A program made the translations under genes and the position numbers. Positions 1 through 9,239 of a stretch of 53,737 bases of DNA are shown piece after piece; the first letter of the stretch is position 1, and every line of letters begins with the position of its first letter. The notes beneath the pieces were generated by a model. That model made no database searches. It saw only the letters and a program-made list of their open reading frames with translations, and had not been told where the DNA came from. The stretch comes from an uncultured Chlorobiaceae bacterium. Its GTDB lineage: Bacteria; Bacteroidota; Chlorobiia; Chlorobiales; Chlorobiaceae. The stretch is taken from contig CAINOC010000106.1 of NCBI GenBank assembly GCA_903851385.1, positions 1 to 53,737 of the forward strand, given 5' to 3'.

Positions 1-115
1 CAGGGGTTATTACGCTTTTGATCAAGGATTCACTGAAATTTTCAAATATTTTCGACCTTCAAATAACAATATAACCTATTATTATATAATATCATAGCAC
101 CTTTTCGTTCATACA

Positions 116-454
116 CTATTTACCAATAATTTCATTTAGTCCCTCAATCACTCGAATCAATTCTCCGGCAGAAATTTTTCCGATTTTGTTCCCAATTCGT
201 TCCACTGACAAGGTTCTGATCTGGCTGATTTTAACCCAGGACTTTTTCGGAAGAGCTGCTGATTCAATCTGCAGGGTAAGTGGAAAACCAGCTTTTGGAG
301 GTTGGCTTGTTAGCGCAATTGCTATAACGGTACCTGACCGTTCATTAAAAATATCGTGACTGAGTACCAGAACAGGACGGAGACCGGATTGCTCATTACC
401 CCGTGCAGGGTTCAGGTCTGCCCATCGAATCTCTCCTCTTAGTATTCCGGCCAT
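116..454 (-). CDS. mazF: MazF/PemK-family toxin (endoribonuclease)
   Basis: This 112-residue protein has the opening typical of MazF/PemK toxins: a basic start followed by G-E-I-R-W-A-D-L-N-P-A-R-G near residues 7-19, then an R-P-V-L-V-L-S segment, and later a T-S-Q-P stretch. MazF family members cleave mRNA at short sites and are held inactive by a cognate antitoxin. The ATG lies inside the end of the upstream antitoxin gene (16-base overlap), so the two are translationally coupled. The length is normal for the family and nothing is truncated. The substrate sequence cannot be predicted. Confidence 0.9.
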   Translation of the reverse strand: MAGILRGEIRWADLNPARGNEQSGLRPVLVLSHDIFNERSGTVIAIALTSQPPKAGFPLTLQIESAALPKKSWVKISQIRTLSVERIGNKIGKISAGELIRVIEGLNEIIGK

Positions 455-681
455 GTTTCAATCTCTATATTTATTCCCTCTTCTGCCAGTTGGCTTTCCT
501 CGACAGGATCAAGTTTAGCACACTCTTCTGCAAGTCGCCTATTCTCAATACGCTCTATTTTTTCATAAAGAGCCTCCTGTATTGCTTGGCTACGGTTGGC
601 AAAAACATTTTTTTCGACCAGTCGGTCAATTTTTATGATGGCCAGAGCATCAATGCTTACAGCAATCTTTGTCTTCCCCAT
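439..681 (-). CDS. Ribbon-helix-helix (CopG/MazE-like) antitoxin
   Basis: This 80-residue protein precedes the MazF toxin gene and overlaps its start. The N-terminal half (K-I-A-V-S-I-D, then a helix ending N-R-S-Q-A-I-Q-E-A-L) reads like a ribbon-helix-helix DNA-binding domain. The acidic C-terminus, rich in Glu and ending in W-P-E-Y, is the expected toxin-binding tail. The antitoxin likely represses its own operon. The promoter must lie in the gap of about 110 bases shared with the divergent methyltransferase gene. The family assignment rests on pattern and context, and no specific subfamily is claimed. Confidence 0.82.
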   Translation of the reverse strand: MGKTKIAVSIDALAIIKIDRLVEKNVFANRSQAIQEALYEKIERIENRRLAEECAKLDPVEESQLAEEGINIEIETWPEY

Positions 682-789
682 TATTGTTTACCTCCAATCT
701 TTTCCTTACAAATAGTTATCATACCTTTTATCATACTGATTGCTTTTAATAAAACAAAGGGTATTTATCAAGAAAATTGACATTCACCC

Positions 790-2046
790 ATGACCCTCGA
801 TGAACTGCAGAGTCTTCTTGACCAGGAGGTTCAGTCGCTGATACATTTACATCACTCCGACGACCCAGCGACTTTTGCCATGCGCTTTCATGGCCGCCAG
901 GAGTTGCCAGTGCGGGCAATGGCGGAACAGCTTGGGTGTCGTCAGAAGGCTGTAAAAAAATTACCTGCACTTTCACAGCACAACTTGCTTTATACTCCGT
1001 TGGCGCTTGAACAGTCCTCTGGGGAGAGAACGGCGAAATACAAGGCTTCTTTTATGTCGGGGAAAAGGGTGATTGATTTAAGCGGCGGGCTGGGGGTTGA
1101 CTCGATGTTTCTTTCAAGGGTGTTTCAGGAGGTGGTATACTGCGAGCGTGATCCATTGCTTTGTGCATTGTTTCAGCATAATCTGAAACAATACGGGATT
1201 TCCAATGTTCAGGTAAAAAATGGCGACAGCATCGACTTGCTTGCAGCCTATCCGGATGATTATTTCGACTGGATTTTTGTTGATCCGGCACGTCGTGAAG
1301 AGGGCAGGCGTTCAATAGCACTTGATGCGGCGAGTCCGGATGTTGTGGTTTCTCATGATATGATGCTCTGTAAAGCCAAAAAAGTATGCATTAAGGCATC
1401 TCCAGCTCTTGAGATAAGCGGCCTGAAACAGCTGTTGCCTGCTTTGCAAATGAGTATTGTGGTTTCGGTTGATCGTGAATGCAAGGAGATTCTTCTGCTG
1501 CTTGATCGGGAAGCTATCGAGAAACCGGTAACGGTCAAGGCCGCTTGTCTCTCTTCGGATTCGGAGGTTGTGACTGAAATTGTGGGAGTTGGTGTGGTTG
1601 AGCGGCCTCTTGCTTCTTCGGTGAAGGAGTATTTCTATGAGCCTGATCCTGCTATTATCAAGGCGAAGCTTTCGGATGTGCTTGCCAGAGGTTCAGGGCT
1701 TGAGTTTGTCAACAACAGTGTTGATTACCTTACTTCAGAGCGCAAAATAGCTGCTTTCCCCGGCAGGACATTTCGAGTGATGGAGTGTGTTCCGTACAAG
1801 CCGAAAAGTTTCAGGTCTTTTCTGAATCGTCATGCAATTACAGGCGCAAGTATCCAACGTCGCGACTTTCCTCTTTCACCGGAAGAGTTGAGAAAAAAGT
1901 ATCGGCTTCTTGAGAGTGAAAGAGCCTTTCTCTTTTTTACCCGTGATAGGCAGGGTCATCCCATCTGCATTTATGCTCTCAGGTGTTTCCCTGGAGACGA
2001 AGCAGCTCTTTCTGCGCAAGACCGAAGCGCAGGCCCTGAATGCTGA
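790..2046 (+). CDS. THUMP-like class I SAM-dependent methyltransferase
   Basis: This 418-residue protein has a Rossmann methyltransferase core: motif I is D-L-S-G-G-L-G-V-D at residues 96-104, an acidic loop follows (C-E-R-D near 118-121), and the active-site-like motif D-P-A-R is at 165-168. The C-terminal half matches the THUMP-like domain found with this methyltransferase in Bacteroidota and Chlorobiota. The substrate is unknown, although RNA is the usual guess for such proteins. The 3' end overlaps the convergent Ppx/GppA gene by 68 bases, and both ends look genuine. Confidence 0.8.
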   Translation: MTLDELQSLLDQEVQSLIHLHHSDDPATFAMRFHGRQELPVRAMAEQLGCRQKAVKKLPALSQHNLLYTPLALEQSSGERTAKYKASFMSGKRVIDLSGGLGVDSMFLSRVFQEVVYCERDPLLCALFQHNLKQYGISNVQVKNGDSIDLLAAYPDDYFDWIFVDPARREEGRRSIALDAASPDVVVSHDMMLCKAKKVCIKASPALEISGLKQLLPALQMSIVVSVDRECKEILLLLDREAIEKPVTVKAACLSSDSEVVTEIVGVGVVERPLASSVKEYFYEPDPAIIKAKLSDVLARGSGLEFVNNSVDYLTSERKIAAFPGRTFRVMECVPYKPKSFRSFLNRHAITGASIQRRDFPLSPEELRKKYRLLESERAFLFFTRDRQGHPICIYALRCFPGDEAALSAQDRSAGPEC

Positions 2047-2914
2047 CATGGATATGCTCAATTCCGAGCAGGCGCATGAACTGGTGCAGGATGAGGGTAC
2101 CCATGGTGATGACGTCAGCCCGCCCCTCCGGGATACCCAGGCTTATGATATTCTCAAGATTGCTCTCTTTAAGTTTTTCGAGAAATGCGTGAACGTCGTT
2201 GAATCGGAGCGGAAAATTGTGAACTTTCAGGGCATCGAAATGCTTCAGTCCCTGGGCGACCTGCGCAATTGTAGTCAGGGTTCCTGCAACGCCGTAGACA
2301 TGCTTTCTTGCGGTAAAAAAAGGTAGAATACTTTTGCTGAGAAGCTCGTTGATGCTCTTTTTGGCTGCTTCAAACTCTGGTGGAGGAGGAGGCAGAGTTG
2401 AGAAAAACCGTTCTGTCAGTCTTACCGATCCGATATCCATACTTACACTTTCAGTGACGGCTCGTACTGAGCCCATCGATATCTCTGTGCTGCCGCCTCC
2501 AATATCGATGACGGTGAAAAGGTCGGGAATGTTGCTCATACCGGCTACTGCGCCGGAAAAAGTGAGTTCTGCCTCTACCATGCCGGAAATGCATTGGATG
2601 GTGATTCCGGTTTTACGGGCTACCTCATTGATAACTTCGTGATGATTTTTCGCATCCCTCAGGGCGCTTGTTCCTACGGCAATAATTGTTTCCGTATCAT
2701 GTTCATCGCTAAGGCTGCGGTAATCGGAGAGGCTGTCGATGAGGCGCTGCAGTGCTTCAGGATCAATAACCTTCTCTGCATCAACATTTTTACCAAGCCT
2801 TACAATGGTCTGTTTGTGGTAAACAGGGATGATGGTGCCATTTTTTGGATCAAGGTCGGCAATCAGCAGGAGGGCTGTGTTTGTGCCGATATCAATGCAT
2901 GAAACTCTTTTCAT
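1979..2914 (-). CDS. Ppx/GppA-family phosphatase (exopolyphosphatase / pppGpp phosphatase)
   Basis: The N-terminus carries the ASKHA phosphate-1 motif (C-I-D-I-G-T-N-T), and a second nucleotide-binding segment (V-I-D-I-G-G-G-S-T-E-I) lies mid-protein. These identify the Ppx/GppA family, which removes phosphate from polyphosphate or from pppGpp. I chose the ATG at 2914 (311 residues) rather than one 27 bases upstream, because it overlaps the prmA stop as ATGA, the usual coupling arrangement. The protein lacks a C-terminal HD-type extension, so it is the short form. Which substrate it prefers cannot be told from sequence. Confidence 0.9.
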   Translation of the reverse strand: MKRVSCIDIGTNTALLLIADLDPKNGTIIPVYHKQTIVRLGKNVDAEKVIDPEALQRLIDSLSDYRSLSDEHDTETIIAVGTSALRDAKNHHEVINEVARKTGITIQCISGMVEAELTFSGAVAGMSNIPDLFTVIDIGGGSTEISMGSVRAVTESVSMDIGSVRLTERFFSTLPPPPPEFEAAKKSINELLSKSILPFFTARKHVYGVAGTLTTIAQVAQGLKHFDALKVHNFPLRFNDVHAFLEKLKESNLENIISLGIPEGRADVITMGTLILHQFMRLLGIEHIHVSIQGLRFGLAQKELLRLQGNT

Positions 2915-3777
2915 TTTGGCCTGATAAGGCTTGATAGCCATTCATCTTCATAGATGGTTTGTACAATCTCGTAGCTGAGCCGTTTCAGCAGCTTTTTCAG
3001 CCAGGGTTCATCGTAAACAAGGATGCCGGAAAGCAGCACTGTTGCCTGCGGGGTGTATTTCCGGATGACAGGGAGAATTCGGTCGATAACATTTTTATTG
3101 ATGTTGGCAAGGATCAGATCGTACCCTTGTTGCAGATGTACAATAAGCTCTTCTTCTGCATCGAGGAGTTCGATAGTGATATCCGGGGCATTATTTTCCT
3201 TAATGTTTTCAATGGCGTTTTCAACCGACCATGCGTTATTGTCAAAAGCGAAAATGGGGTTGTTGTTGCCGAGTTTTCGTGCAGCAATGGAAAGGACACC
3301 TGTACCGGTGCCGATGTCAATTATTTTTTTGTCTTTCAGGTCAAGGGCTTCCATTTGTTTCAGCATCAGGCGCGTTGTTGCGTGATAACCGGTGCCGAAA
3401 GACATTTTCGGGTTGATTTCAATGACGATCTGACCTGGTTTAGCAGTGATTTCCTTGTTTTTCTGGACAATCAGAAGCCGATCGGATATCTCTATGGGCT
3501 GGAGATGGGCTTCCCACTCGGCATTCCAATTTCTGTCGGCCATGAAGTTTGCTTTATAAGGGGGGATAGTACCAATCCTTTCCATCAAAAGGGTTCGTAT
3601 GGATTGTTCTCTCTCTTCTGTCCATTCAGTTTCAGGCAGATAAGCAAGCAGCATGTTGTCTTCTTCCTGAAAATATTCTATTCCTTCTACTATAAGGAGG
3701 GCAATATAGAGCTCATGAAGGGATGCGCTCGCTTCAAAGGCCAGTTCGATATAATGATGTGTTCCGGGTTGGGGCAT
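2911..3777 (-). CDS. prmA: Ribosomal protein L11 methyltransferase
   Basis: PrmA trimethylates ribosomal protein L11 using S-adenosylmethionine. The protein is 288 residues long, the normal size. The PrmA hallmark F-G-T-G-Y-H-A-T-T lies at residues 127-135, the SAM motif D-I-G-T-G-T-G at 154-160, and an A-N-I-N-K-N motif further on. The divergent N-terminal L11-recognition domain occupies about the first 90 residues. It is co-oriented and overlapping with the Ppx/GppA gene. I see no anomalies. Confidence 0.93.
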   Translation of the reverse strand: MPQPGTHHYIELAFEASASLHELYIALLIVEGIEYFQEEDNMLLAYLPETEWTEEREQSIRTLLMERIGTIPPYKANFMADRNWNAEWEAHLQPIEISDRLLIVQKNKEITAKPGQIVIEINPKMSFGTGYHATTRLMLKQMEALDLKDKKIIDIGTGTGVLSIAARKLGNNNPIFAFDNNAWSVENAIENIKENNAPDITIELLDAEEELIVHLQQGYDLILANINKNVIDRILPVIRKYTPQATVLLSGILVYDEPWLKKLLKRLSYEIVQTIYEDEWLSSLIRPK

Positions 3778-3844
3778 AAGAACTGTTCGGCAGATTAATG
3801 GAGATACGCTGAATGTGAATATAGGATTTTCCCCTTGGAAGGAC

Positions 3845-4471
3845 TCATTCTGTTGTTATCAGATGGGATGCGCAGGCATAGTGAAGGTTATAATACTGGT
3901 CCAGAAGTTTGTTAATTCTGACACCTCCAGTTGAAGCATGAGCAAAACGGTTGTCACCGATAAAGATGCCGACATGGTCCACTCTGCTTCCATCACTGCT
4001 GAAAAAAACAAGGTCGCCTGGATGCAGTTGTTTTTTCGGTACCATACTGCCGAGGAGTGCAAGTTCACCGGAAGTACGAGGCAGGAGCATCCGGAAGTTT
4101 TGTTTGTAGAGATACTGTACAAATCCCGAGCAGTCGAAGCCGTCAGGGGTGGTGCCGCCTGATCGGTAATGGGTGCCGAGGTGGTCATCAATTGATGAAA
4201 AGAGCTGTTCAAGCGATCGTTCCGTCACCTTTAAGGGGATGTGTCTGGTGACTGGAGAACCGCTTCCTTCCGGTATACAGGAGATATACGATATTCTTTT
4301 TTTTAAACTATATTTGCTCTCCATATTGTACCCTGAACCTGTTCGTAAACTCTGGCAGCCGGTTACGCTGAACAGAATCCATAGAAGGGTGCCTAAGAGA
4401 AGTGATGTATTAAAGCCTTTGCTTTGTTTCAAGAGAGTCAGGGGTTTATATAAAGGATACTCAGTGCACAA
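3845..4471 (-). CDS. NlpC/P60 cysteine peptidase lipoprotein
   Basis: This is a 208-residue putative lipoprotein with a hydrophobic segment at about 23-36 and a lipobox V-T-G-C (Cys39). The C-terminal NlpC/P60 domain has the catalytic Cys in D-C-S-G-F-V (Cys114), His in V-D-H-V-G-I-F (His166) and a second polar His in F-A-H-A-S (His178). Such enzymes cut peptide cross-bridges in peptidoglycan (D,L- or L,D-endopeptidase). The 38 residues before the lipobox are rather many, so a downstream non-ATG start is possible. It is divergent from the aspartate kinase gene, with only 48 bases between them. Confidence 0.88.
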   Translation of the reverse strand: MCTEYPLYKPLTLLKQSKGFNTSLLLGTLLWILFSVTGCQSLRTGSGYNMESKYSLKKRISYISCIPEGSGSPVTRHIPLKVTERSLEQLFSSIDDHLGTHYRSGGTTPDGFDCSGFVQYLYKQNFRMLLPRTSGELALLGSMVPKKQLHPGDLVFFSSDGSRVDHVGIFIGDNRFAHASTGGVRINKLLDQYYNLHYACASHLITTE

Positions 4472-4519
4472 TGGTTCCTTTCAGGAGCAATATAATAGTT
4501 AACTCATTCGTTTGAATAT

Positions 4520-5935
4520 ATGGCGGTGATGAAATTCGGAGGGACCTCGGTAGGAACAGCCAAAGCTATGCAGCAGGCTATTTCTATTGTGGCCAGGGAA
4601 AAGGAGAACGCGGTGCCGCTTGTGGTGCTTAGTGCATGCAGTGGAATTACCAATAAGCTGGTTCGTATTGCCGATGCCGCCGGGCGCAGCAATCTTGATG
4701 AGGCCACGGCTCTTGCCGCGGAAGTAAGACGGCATCATGTCGAGCTGGTTGATGAACTGATCAAAAGTGATGCATTGAAAAAGGACGTTTCTGCCAGGAT
4801 TCAGCTTCTCGGCGGACGTCTTGAAATGCTGATAAAAGGTGTTGATATTGTTGGAGAGTTGACCGAGCGCTCAAGGGATATGTTTTGCTCGTTTGGCGAG
4901 CTGCTGTCCACAACAGTGTTTGCAGCTGCTATGAAGGATCAGGGGTATAAGGTCGAATGGATTGATGTTCGAACGGTCATGATTACCGATGATAATTTCG
5001 GGTTTGCCCGTCCGCTTAACGACCAGTGTGAAGAGAATGTCAAGAGGATTATCAGTCCTTTGCTTCAACAGGGAACAGTTGTCGTTACACAGGGGTATAT
5101 CGGAGCAACCAGAGACGGGCGGACGACGACCCTAGGCAGAGGGGGATCAGACTTTTCGGCGGCTCTGCTTGGCGCATGGCTCAACGATAATGCCATCCAG
5201 ATATGGACTGATGTTGATGGGGTTATGACCTGCGACCCAAGGCTTGTACCTGAAGCGAGGAGTATCAGAGTGATGACTTTTTCGGAAGCCGCGGAACTTG
5301 CCTATCTTGGCGCCAAGGTACTGCATCCCGATACCATTGCTCCTGCAGTGCAGAAAAATATTCCTGTCTATGTTTTGAACTCAGTGCACCCGGACGCTAA
5401 AGGCACCATTATTACCAATGATCCCGAGAGGCTTTCGGGGATGAGTTATGATGGTCTTGTCAAGTCGATAGCCGTCAAGAAAGGGCAGTGTCTTATCAAT
5501 GTCCGCTCTAATCGCATGTTTGGCCGGCATGGATTTATGAATGAATTGTTCGATATTTTTGCCCGTTACAGTGTGTCAGTCGAGATGATTTCGACCAGTG
5601 AGGTTTCGGTGTCGCTGACCGTTGACGAACAAAGTTTCAGCGATGAACTGATTCAGGGTCTGAAGAGCTTTGGTGAGGTTGAAATTGAGCATGGTGTAGC
5701 GACAATAAGTGTTGTGGGTGATAATCTTCGTATGTCGAGAGGAGTTGCCGGCAGAATTTTCAGCGCATTGAAGGATGTTAATCTCAGAATGATCTCTCAG
5801 GGCGCATCAGAAATAAATGTCGGGTTTGTTGTTGAAGAGCCCGAAGTTGTTACGGCGGTCAATAATCTGCACAGGGAGTTTTTCTCCGGCCCGCAGAACA
5901 AGGGTATTTTTGAAATACCGGCAGGGAGCCGGTAA
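4520..5935 (+). CDS. lysC: Aspartate kinase (monofunctional, with ACT domains)
   Basis: This enzyme phosphorylates aspartate, the first step to lysine, threonine, methionine and diaminopimelate. The 471-residue sequence opens with the kinase signature K-F-G-G-T-S-V-G at residues 5-12 and has the conserved [10 protein letters not shown] loop mid-protein. About 160 C-terminal residues form the tandem ACT regulatory region, so feedback control by lysine and/or threonine is likely. No homoserine dehydrogenase domain is fused. It heads a plus-strand run with purM, plsY and gpsA. Confidence 0.93.
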   Translation: MAVMKFGGTSVGTAKAMQQAISIVAREKENAVPLVVLSACSGITNKLVRIADAAGRSNLDEATALAAEVRRHHVELVDELIKSDALKKDVSARIQLLGGRLEMLIKGVDIVGELTERSRDMFCSFGELLSTTVFAAAMKDQGYKVEWIDVRTVMITDDNFGFARPLNDQCEENVKRIISPLLQQGTVVVTQGYIGATRDGRTTTLGRGGSDFSAALLGAWLNDNAIQIWTDVDGVMTCDPRLVPEARSIRVMTFSEAAELAYLGAKVLHPDTIAPAVQKNIPVYVLNSVHPDAKGTIITNDPERLSGMSYDGLVKSIAVKKGQCLINVRSNRMFGRHGFMNELFDIFARYSVSVEMISTSEVSVSLTVDEQSFSDELIQGLKSFGEVEIEHGVATISVVGDNLRMSRGVAGRIFSALKDVNLRMISQGASEINVGFVVEEPEVVTAVNNLHREFFSGPQNKGIFEIPAGSR

Positions 5936-5978
5936 ATCCGATAACGGTTTTAAATATAAACAACAAGAGGTCCTGAAC

Positions 5979-6968
5979 ATGGATTATAAAAAAGCCGGAG
6001 TTGATATCGGTGCGGGTGAAGAGTTTGTCCGTATGATCAAGCCCCAGGTTCGCAAGACTTTTACGCCAGGGGTCATAACTGATATCGGGGCTTTTGGCGG
6101 CTTTTTTCAGCCTGACTTTTTACAGTATAAAAAGCCGGTGCTTGTCAGCAGCATTGACGGTGTAGGGACAAAACTCAAGATTGCCATTGAGCTCGGTATC
6201 TATGACACCGTAGGCTCATGCCTTGTCAATCACTGCACGAATGATATTCTCGTCTGCGGTGCAAAGCCGCTTTTCTTTCTCGATTACTATGCATGTGGAA
6301 AGCTGTCGCCAGCCAATGCTGCCGCTGTGGTTACCGGTATGGTGAATGCCTGCCGCGAAAACGGGTGTGCACTTATCGGTGGTGAAACGGCAGAGATGCC
6401 TGGGTTGTATGATGAGAAAGATTTTGATCTTGCCGGCTCTATTGTCGGGGTTGTCGATCATGAAAAAATCATCAACGGCTCATCGATCAAACCGGATGAT
6501 GTGCTCATCGGGCTTCCTTCGAGCGGCCTTCACACTAACGGGTATTCGCTTGCAAGGAAAGTATTTGAGGGCAGGATGCACCAGACTTTTTCAGGACTTG
6601 AAGGCTCTGTAGGCGAGGAGCTCCTGAAAGTTCACCGTTCTTATCTTTCTGTGATTGAGCCATTTTTTGGATCGGCTGATATCAGAGGCTTGTCGCACAT
6701 TACCGGCGGAGGCCTGATGGGCAATACCATGCGTATCATCCCCGAAGGGCTGAAGCTTGATGTTGATTGGAACGCATGGCCGGAGCCGGTGATTTTCGAT
6801 ATTATCCGCCGTGAAGGTCAGGTGCCTGAGGAGGATATGCGCAGAACGTTTAACCTCGGTATTGGACTGGTTATGATCGTTGAAAAAAATGCAGTTAACA
6901 GAGTACTGTCGGATTTGAAATCACAGCAGGAAAATGCTTACATTATAGGGCAGGTAAACGAGGTTTGA
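5979..6968 (+). CDS. purM: Phosphoribosylformylglycinamidine cyclo-ligase (AIR synthetase)
   Basis: PurM closes the imidazole ring in purine synthesis (FGAM + ATP to AIR). The protein is 329 residues from the ATG at 5979, which has a good ribosome binding site (AAGAGG about 8 bases upstream). An in-frame opening from 5817 overlaps lysC and is not part of the protein. The motifs D-G-V-G-T-K-L-K near residues 60-67 and G-G-E-T-A-E-M-P-G are the ATP-binding signatures of the PurM superfamily. It lies 43 bases after lysC. Confidence 0.95.
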   Translation: MDYKKAGVDIGAGEEFVRMIKPQVRKTFTPGVITDIGAFGGFFQPDFLQYKKPVLVSSIDGVGTKLKIAIELGIYDTVGSCLVNHCTNDILVCGAKPLFFLDYYACGKLSPANAAAVVTGMVNACRENGCALIGGETAEMPGLYDEKDFDLAGSIVGVVDHEKIINGSSIKPDDVLIGLPSSGLHTNGYSLARKVFEGRMHQTFSGLEGSVGEELLKVHRSYLSVIEPFFGSADIRGLSHITGGGLMGNTMRIIPEGLKLDVDWNAWPEPVIFDIIRREGQVPEEDMRRTFNLGIGLVMIVEKNAVNRVLSDLKSQQENAYIIGQVNEV

Positions 6969-7016
6969 TACTCATTTCTCTTTTTTGTTGAAATAAAGTA
7001 ATAATCAGAAAGGTTT

Positions 7017-7724
7017 ATGCTGACTTTACTGGCCATTTTAGTGGTGAGTTACATCATCGGCTCTATTCCTACCAGCCTGATGGCGGGGAAAATGCTTAAA
7101 GGAATTGATATCCGTAATTTCGGCAGCGGGAATGCCGGTGGTACCAATGCGTTCAGGGTGCTTGGCTGGAAGCCCGGGCTTATTGTCACGCTTATTGATA
7201 TTTTCAAGGGTGTTATTGCGGCTGTAGCTGTTGTCGCCTTTTTCAAAAATCACCCGATAGGTGCGTTTCCTGATATGAATGAGGTTGCCGTGAGGCTTCT
7301 GGCGGGAATGAGCGCGGTCATCGGTCATGTCTTTACTCTTTTTGCAGGCTTCAAGGGTGGCAAGGGAGTCAGTACCGCTGCCGGTATGCTGATCGGTATC
7401 GCTCCAGTCAGTATGCTGATGGTTGTCGGTATTTTTCTTCTGACGGTTTATGTGTCGCGGCATGTTTCGGTAGCATCCATGCTTGCTGCAATTGCGTTTC
7501 CTCTGATTATTGCTATCCGAAAATATATTTTCGAACTTGGCGGCGGTCTTGATTATTATATCAGACTTTTCGGTTCTCCTGTCTTCTTTCATGACAGCCT
7601 CGACTATCATCTTATGATTTTCGGGCTTATAGTGGCGCTTGCCATTCTCTACACTCACAGGGCCAATATCAGAAGACTTCTTTCCGGAACGGAAAGTCGT
7701 GTGACGTTTGGAAAGCATTCTTGA
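7017..7724 (+). CDS. plsY: Glycerol-3-phosphate acyltransferase PlsY
   Basis: PlsY transfers the acyl group from acyl-phosphate to glycerol-3-phosphate in the inner membrane, the first step of phospholipid synthesis. The 235-residue protein has several membrane helices and the conserved loops [12 protein letters not shown] and [10 protein letters not shown] purine-rich AGAAAGG precedes the ATG. It is followed within 14 bases by gpsA, which makes its substrate, so the two act consecutively. Confidence 0.95.
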   Translation: MLTLLAILVVSYIIGSIPTSLMAGKMLKGIDIRNFGSGNAGGTNAFRVLGWKPGLIVTLIDIFKGVIAAVAVVAFFKNHPIGAFPDMNEVAVRLLAGMSAVIGHVFTLFAGFKGGKGVSTAAGMLIGIAPVSMLMVVGIFLLTVYVSRHVSVASMLAAIAFPLIIAIRKYIFELGGGLDYYIRLFGSPVFFHDSLDYHLMIFGLIVALAILYTHRANIRRLLSGTESRVTFGKHS

Positions 7725-7738
7725 TTTCCTGACCGTCG

Positions 7739-8740
7739 ATGAATATTGCTGTACTTGGTGCAGGAAGCTGGGGAACTACGCTTGCTGTTCTTCTTGCCAA
7801 AAAGGGTCATCAGGTGCGCTTATGGGCTCATCGTCCCGAATTTGCCGCACTTCTGGACAGAGAACGCGAAAACACCCGTTATCTCAAGGGTACCCGATTC
7901 CCTGAAAATCTGCAGGTTGTGGCAGATGTAAGGACTCTTGTTGCCTGGTCGCAGATGATTGTTACTGCGGTGCCTTCTCAGGCTCTGCGACAGACCGCTC
8001 TCGGGTTCAGTGATATCCCTCTTGATGGAAAAATTCTGGTCAATGTTGCCAAGGGTATAGAGATCGGCACTGGAAAACGTATGTCGGAAGTGCTGCTTGA
8101 AGTGCTTCCCGGTCTGAAGGTATCTCAGATTGCGGCCTTGTATGGCCCGAGTCATGCTGAAGAGGTCTCTAAAGAGCAGCCGACAACGGTTGTCGCTTCC
8201 TCACAATTGCTCCAGACTGCTGAAAAAGTTCAGGAAGCGTTTCATACCAAAATGTTTCGCGTTTATGTCAATACCGATATCATTGGCGTTGAAATAGCCG
8301 GTTCGGTAAAGAACATCATTGCCATTGCTGCAGGGATATCTGATGGTATAGGATTTGGAGATAATGCCAAAGCGGCCATTATCACCCGGGGAATGGCAGA
8401 AATATCAAGGCTCTGTTTAAAGCTTGGCGGTGATCCTCTGACTATTTCAGGACTTTCAGGAATCGGCGACCTTGTCGTTACCTGTTTAAGTCGTCACAGC
8501 AGAAATCGTTATGTTGGTGAAGAGATCGGCAGGGGCCGTTCACTTGACGATGTCATCAGCCAGATGAACATGGTGGCTGAAGGTGTTCACACTTCCAGAG
8601 CGGTTTTTGAGTTGAGCAGGAGTGTCGGAGTGGAAATGCCCATTACACAGGCGGTCTATGAGATGCTGTTTGAAGGCAAGCCTGTTCAGCAGGCGATTTT
8701 AGATCTGATGACTCGCGATCCGAAACAGGAGCGGTACTAA
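7739..8740 (+). CDS. gpsA: NAD(P)H-dependent glycerol-3-phosphate dehydrogenase
   Basis: GpsA reduces dihydroxyacetone phosphate to sn-glycerol-3-phosphate. The 333-residue protein begins with a Rossmann fold ([10 protein letters not shown] at residues 7-16) and contains the catalytic-lysine region [12 protein letters not shown]. Length and motifs are canonical. It sits directly after plsY. Its 3' end meets the convergent sixA gene with only 4 bases between the two, and I see no clear terminator hairpin there. Confidence 0.95.
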   Translation: MNIAVLGAGSWGTTLAVLLAKKGHQVRLWAHRPEFAALLDRERENTRYLKGTRFPENLQVVADVRTLVAWSQMIVTAVPSQALRQTALGFSDIPLDGKILVNVAKGIEIGTGKRMSEVLLEVLPGLKVSQIAALYGPSHAEEVSKEQPTTVVASSQLLQTAEKVQEAFHTKMFRVYVNTDIIGVEIAGSVKNIIAIAAGISDGIGFGDNAKAAIITRGMAEISRLCLKLGGDPLTISGLSGIGDLVVTCLSRHSRNRYVGEEIGRGRSLDDVISQMNMVAEGVHTSRAVFELSRSVGVEMPITQAVYEMLFEGKPVQQAILDLMTRDPKQERY

Positions 8741-8744
8741 ACAC

Positions 8745-9239
8745 TTACTGGTGCTTTTTGGGAAATTCGTACCAGACGAAGTTTCCTGAATCGGGCGCTG
8801 CATCCTTCCATGACTTGATTTCCATATCAATCCGGACAACTCCGCACGTTACGAGACTGTCGACGTGGTGTCCGGCAAGCAGGTTTGAAAAATCTGTCAT
8901 TGTCGGGTTGTGTCCAAAGAGCAGTGCTGTTCTACAGTTGTCGTTGATCTGCTGAACGATCTTCAGCAGCTTGCTGCTTCCCCCCTCGTATATTTCCATC
9001 TGCTGCTGAATCAGCTCTTTCGGGTAGCCAAGGATTTCGCAAAAAAGCTCTGCTGTGGAGAGAGCCCTGGTTGCCGGACTTGTAATAACCAGTTCAGGGA
9101 TTACATTCTTTTGTTTGAGCAGGGCAGCCATGAATGGGGCGGCTTTAAGGCCACGCTGGTTCAGCGGCCTCTGGAAATCTCCAGTATGGGCATTTTCCCA
9201 GTCTGATTTGGCATGACGTACAAGGTAGAGGGTTTTCAT
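8745..9239 (-). CDS. sixA: SixA-like histidine phosphatase
   Basis: This is a 164-residue histidine phosphatase (phosphoglycerate mutase superfamily). The catalytic R-H-A-K motif is at residues 8-11 (phospho-His acceptor His9), the second arginine is near Arg58 (A-T-R-A-L), and the second histidine is in F-G-H-N-P (His110). SixA removes phosphate from phosphohistidine in signalling or PTS proteins in E. coli; here the target is unknown. Its start overlaps the nagZ stop as ATGA, so the pair is translationally coupled. Confidence 0.85.
   Translation of the reverse strand: MKTLYLVRHAKSDWENAHTGDFQRPLNQRGLKAAPFMAALLKQKNVIPELVITSPATRALSTAELFCEILGYPKELIQQQMEIYEGGSSKLLKIVQQINDNCRTALLFGHNPTMTDFSNLLAGHHVDSLVTCGVVRIDMEIKSWKDAAPDSGNFVWYEFPKKHQ

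Noticed and set aside
2334-2902. Plus-strand open frames opposite ppx/gppA
   Set aside because: These are antisense shadows of a gene with clear family motifs.
5817-5978. In-frame extension of purM into the end of lysC
   Set aside because: The extra 54 residues are lysC in another frame; the ATG at 5979 has a good ribosome binding site and matches the PurM N-terminus.
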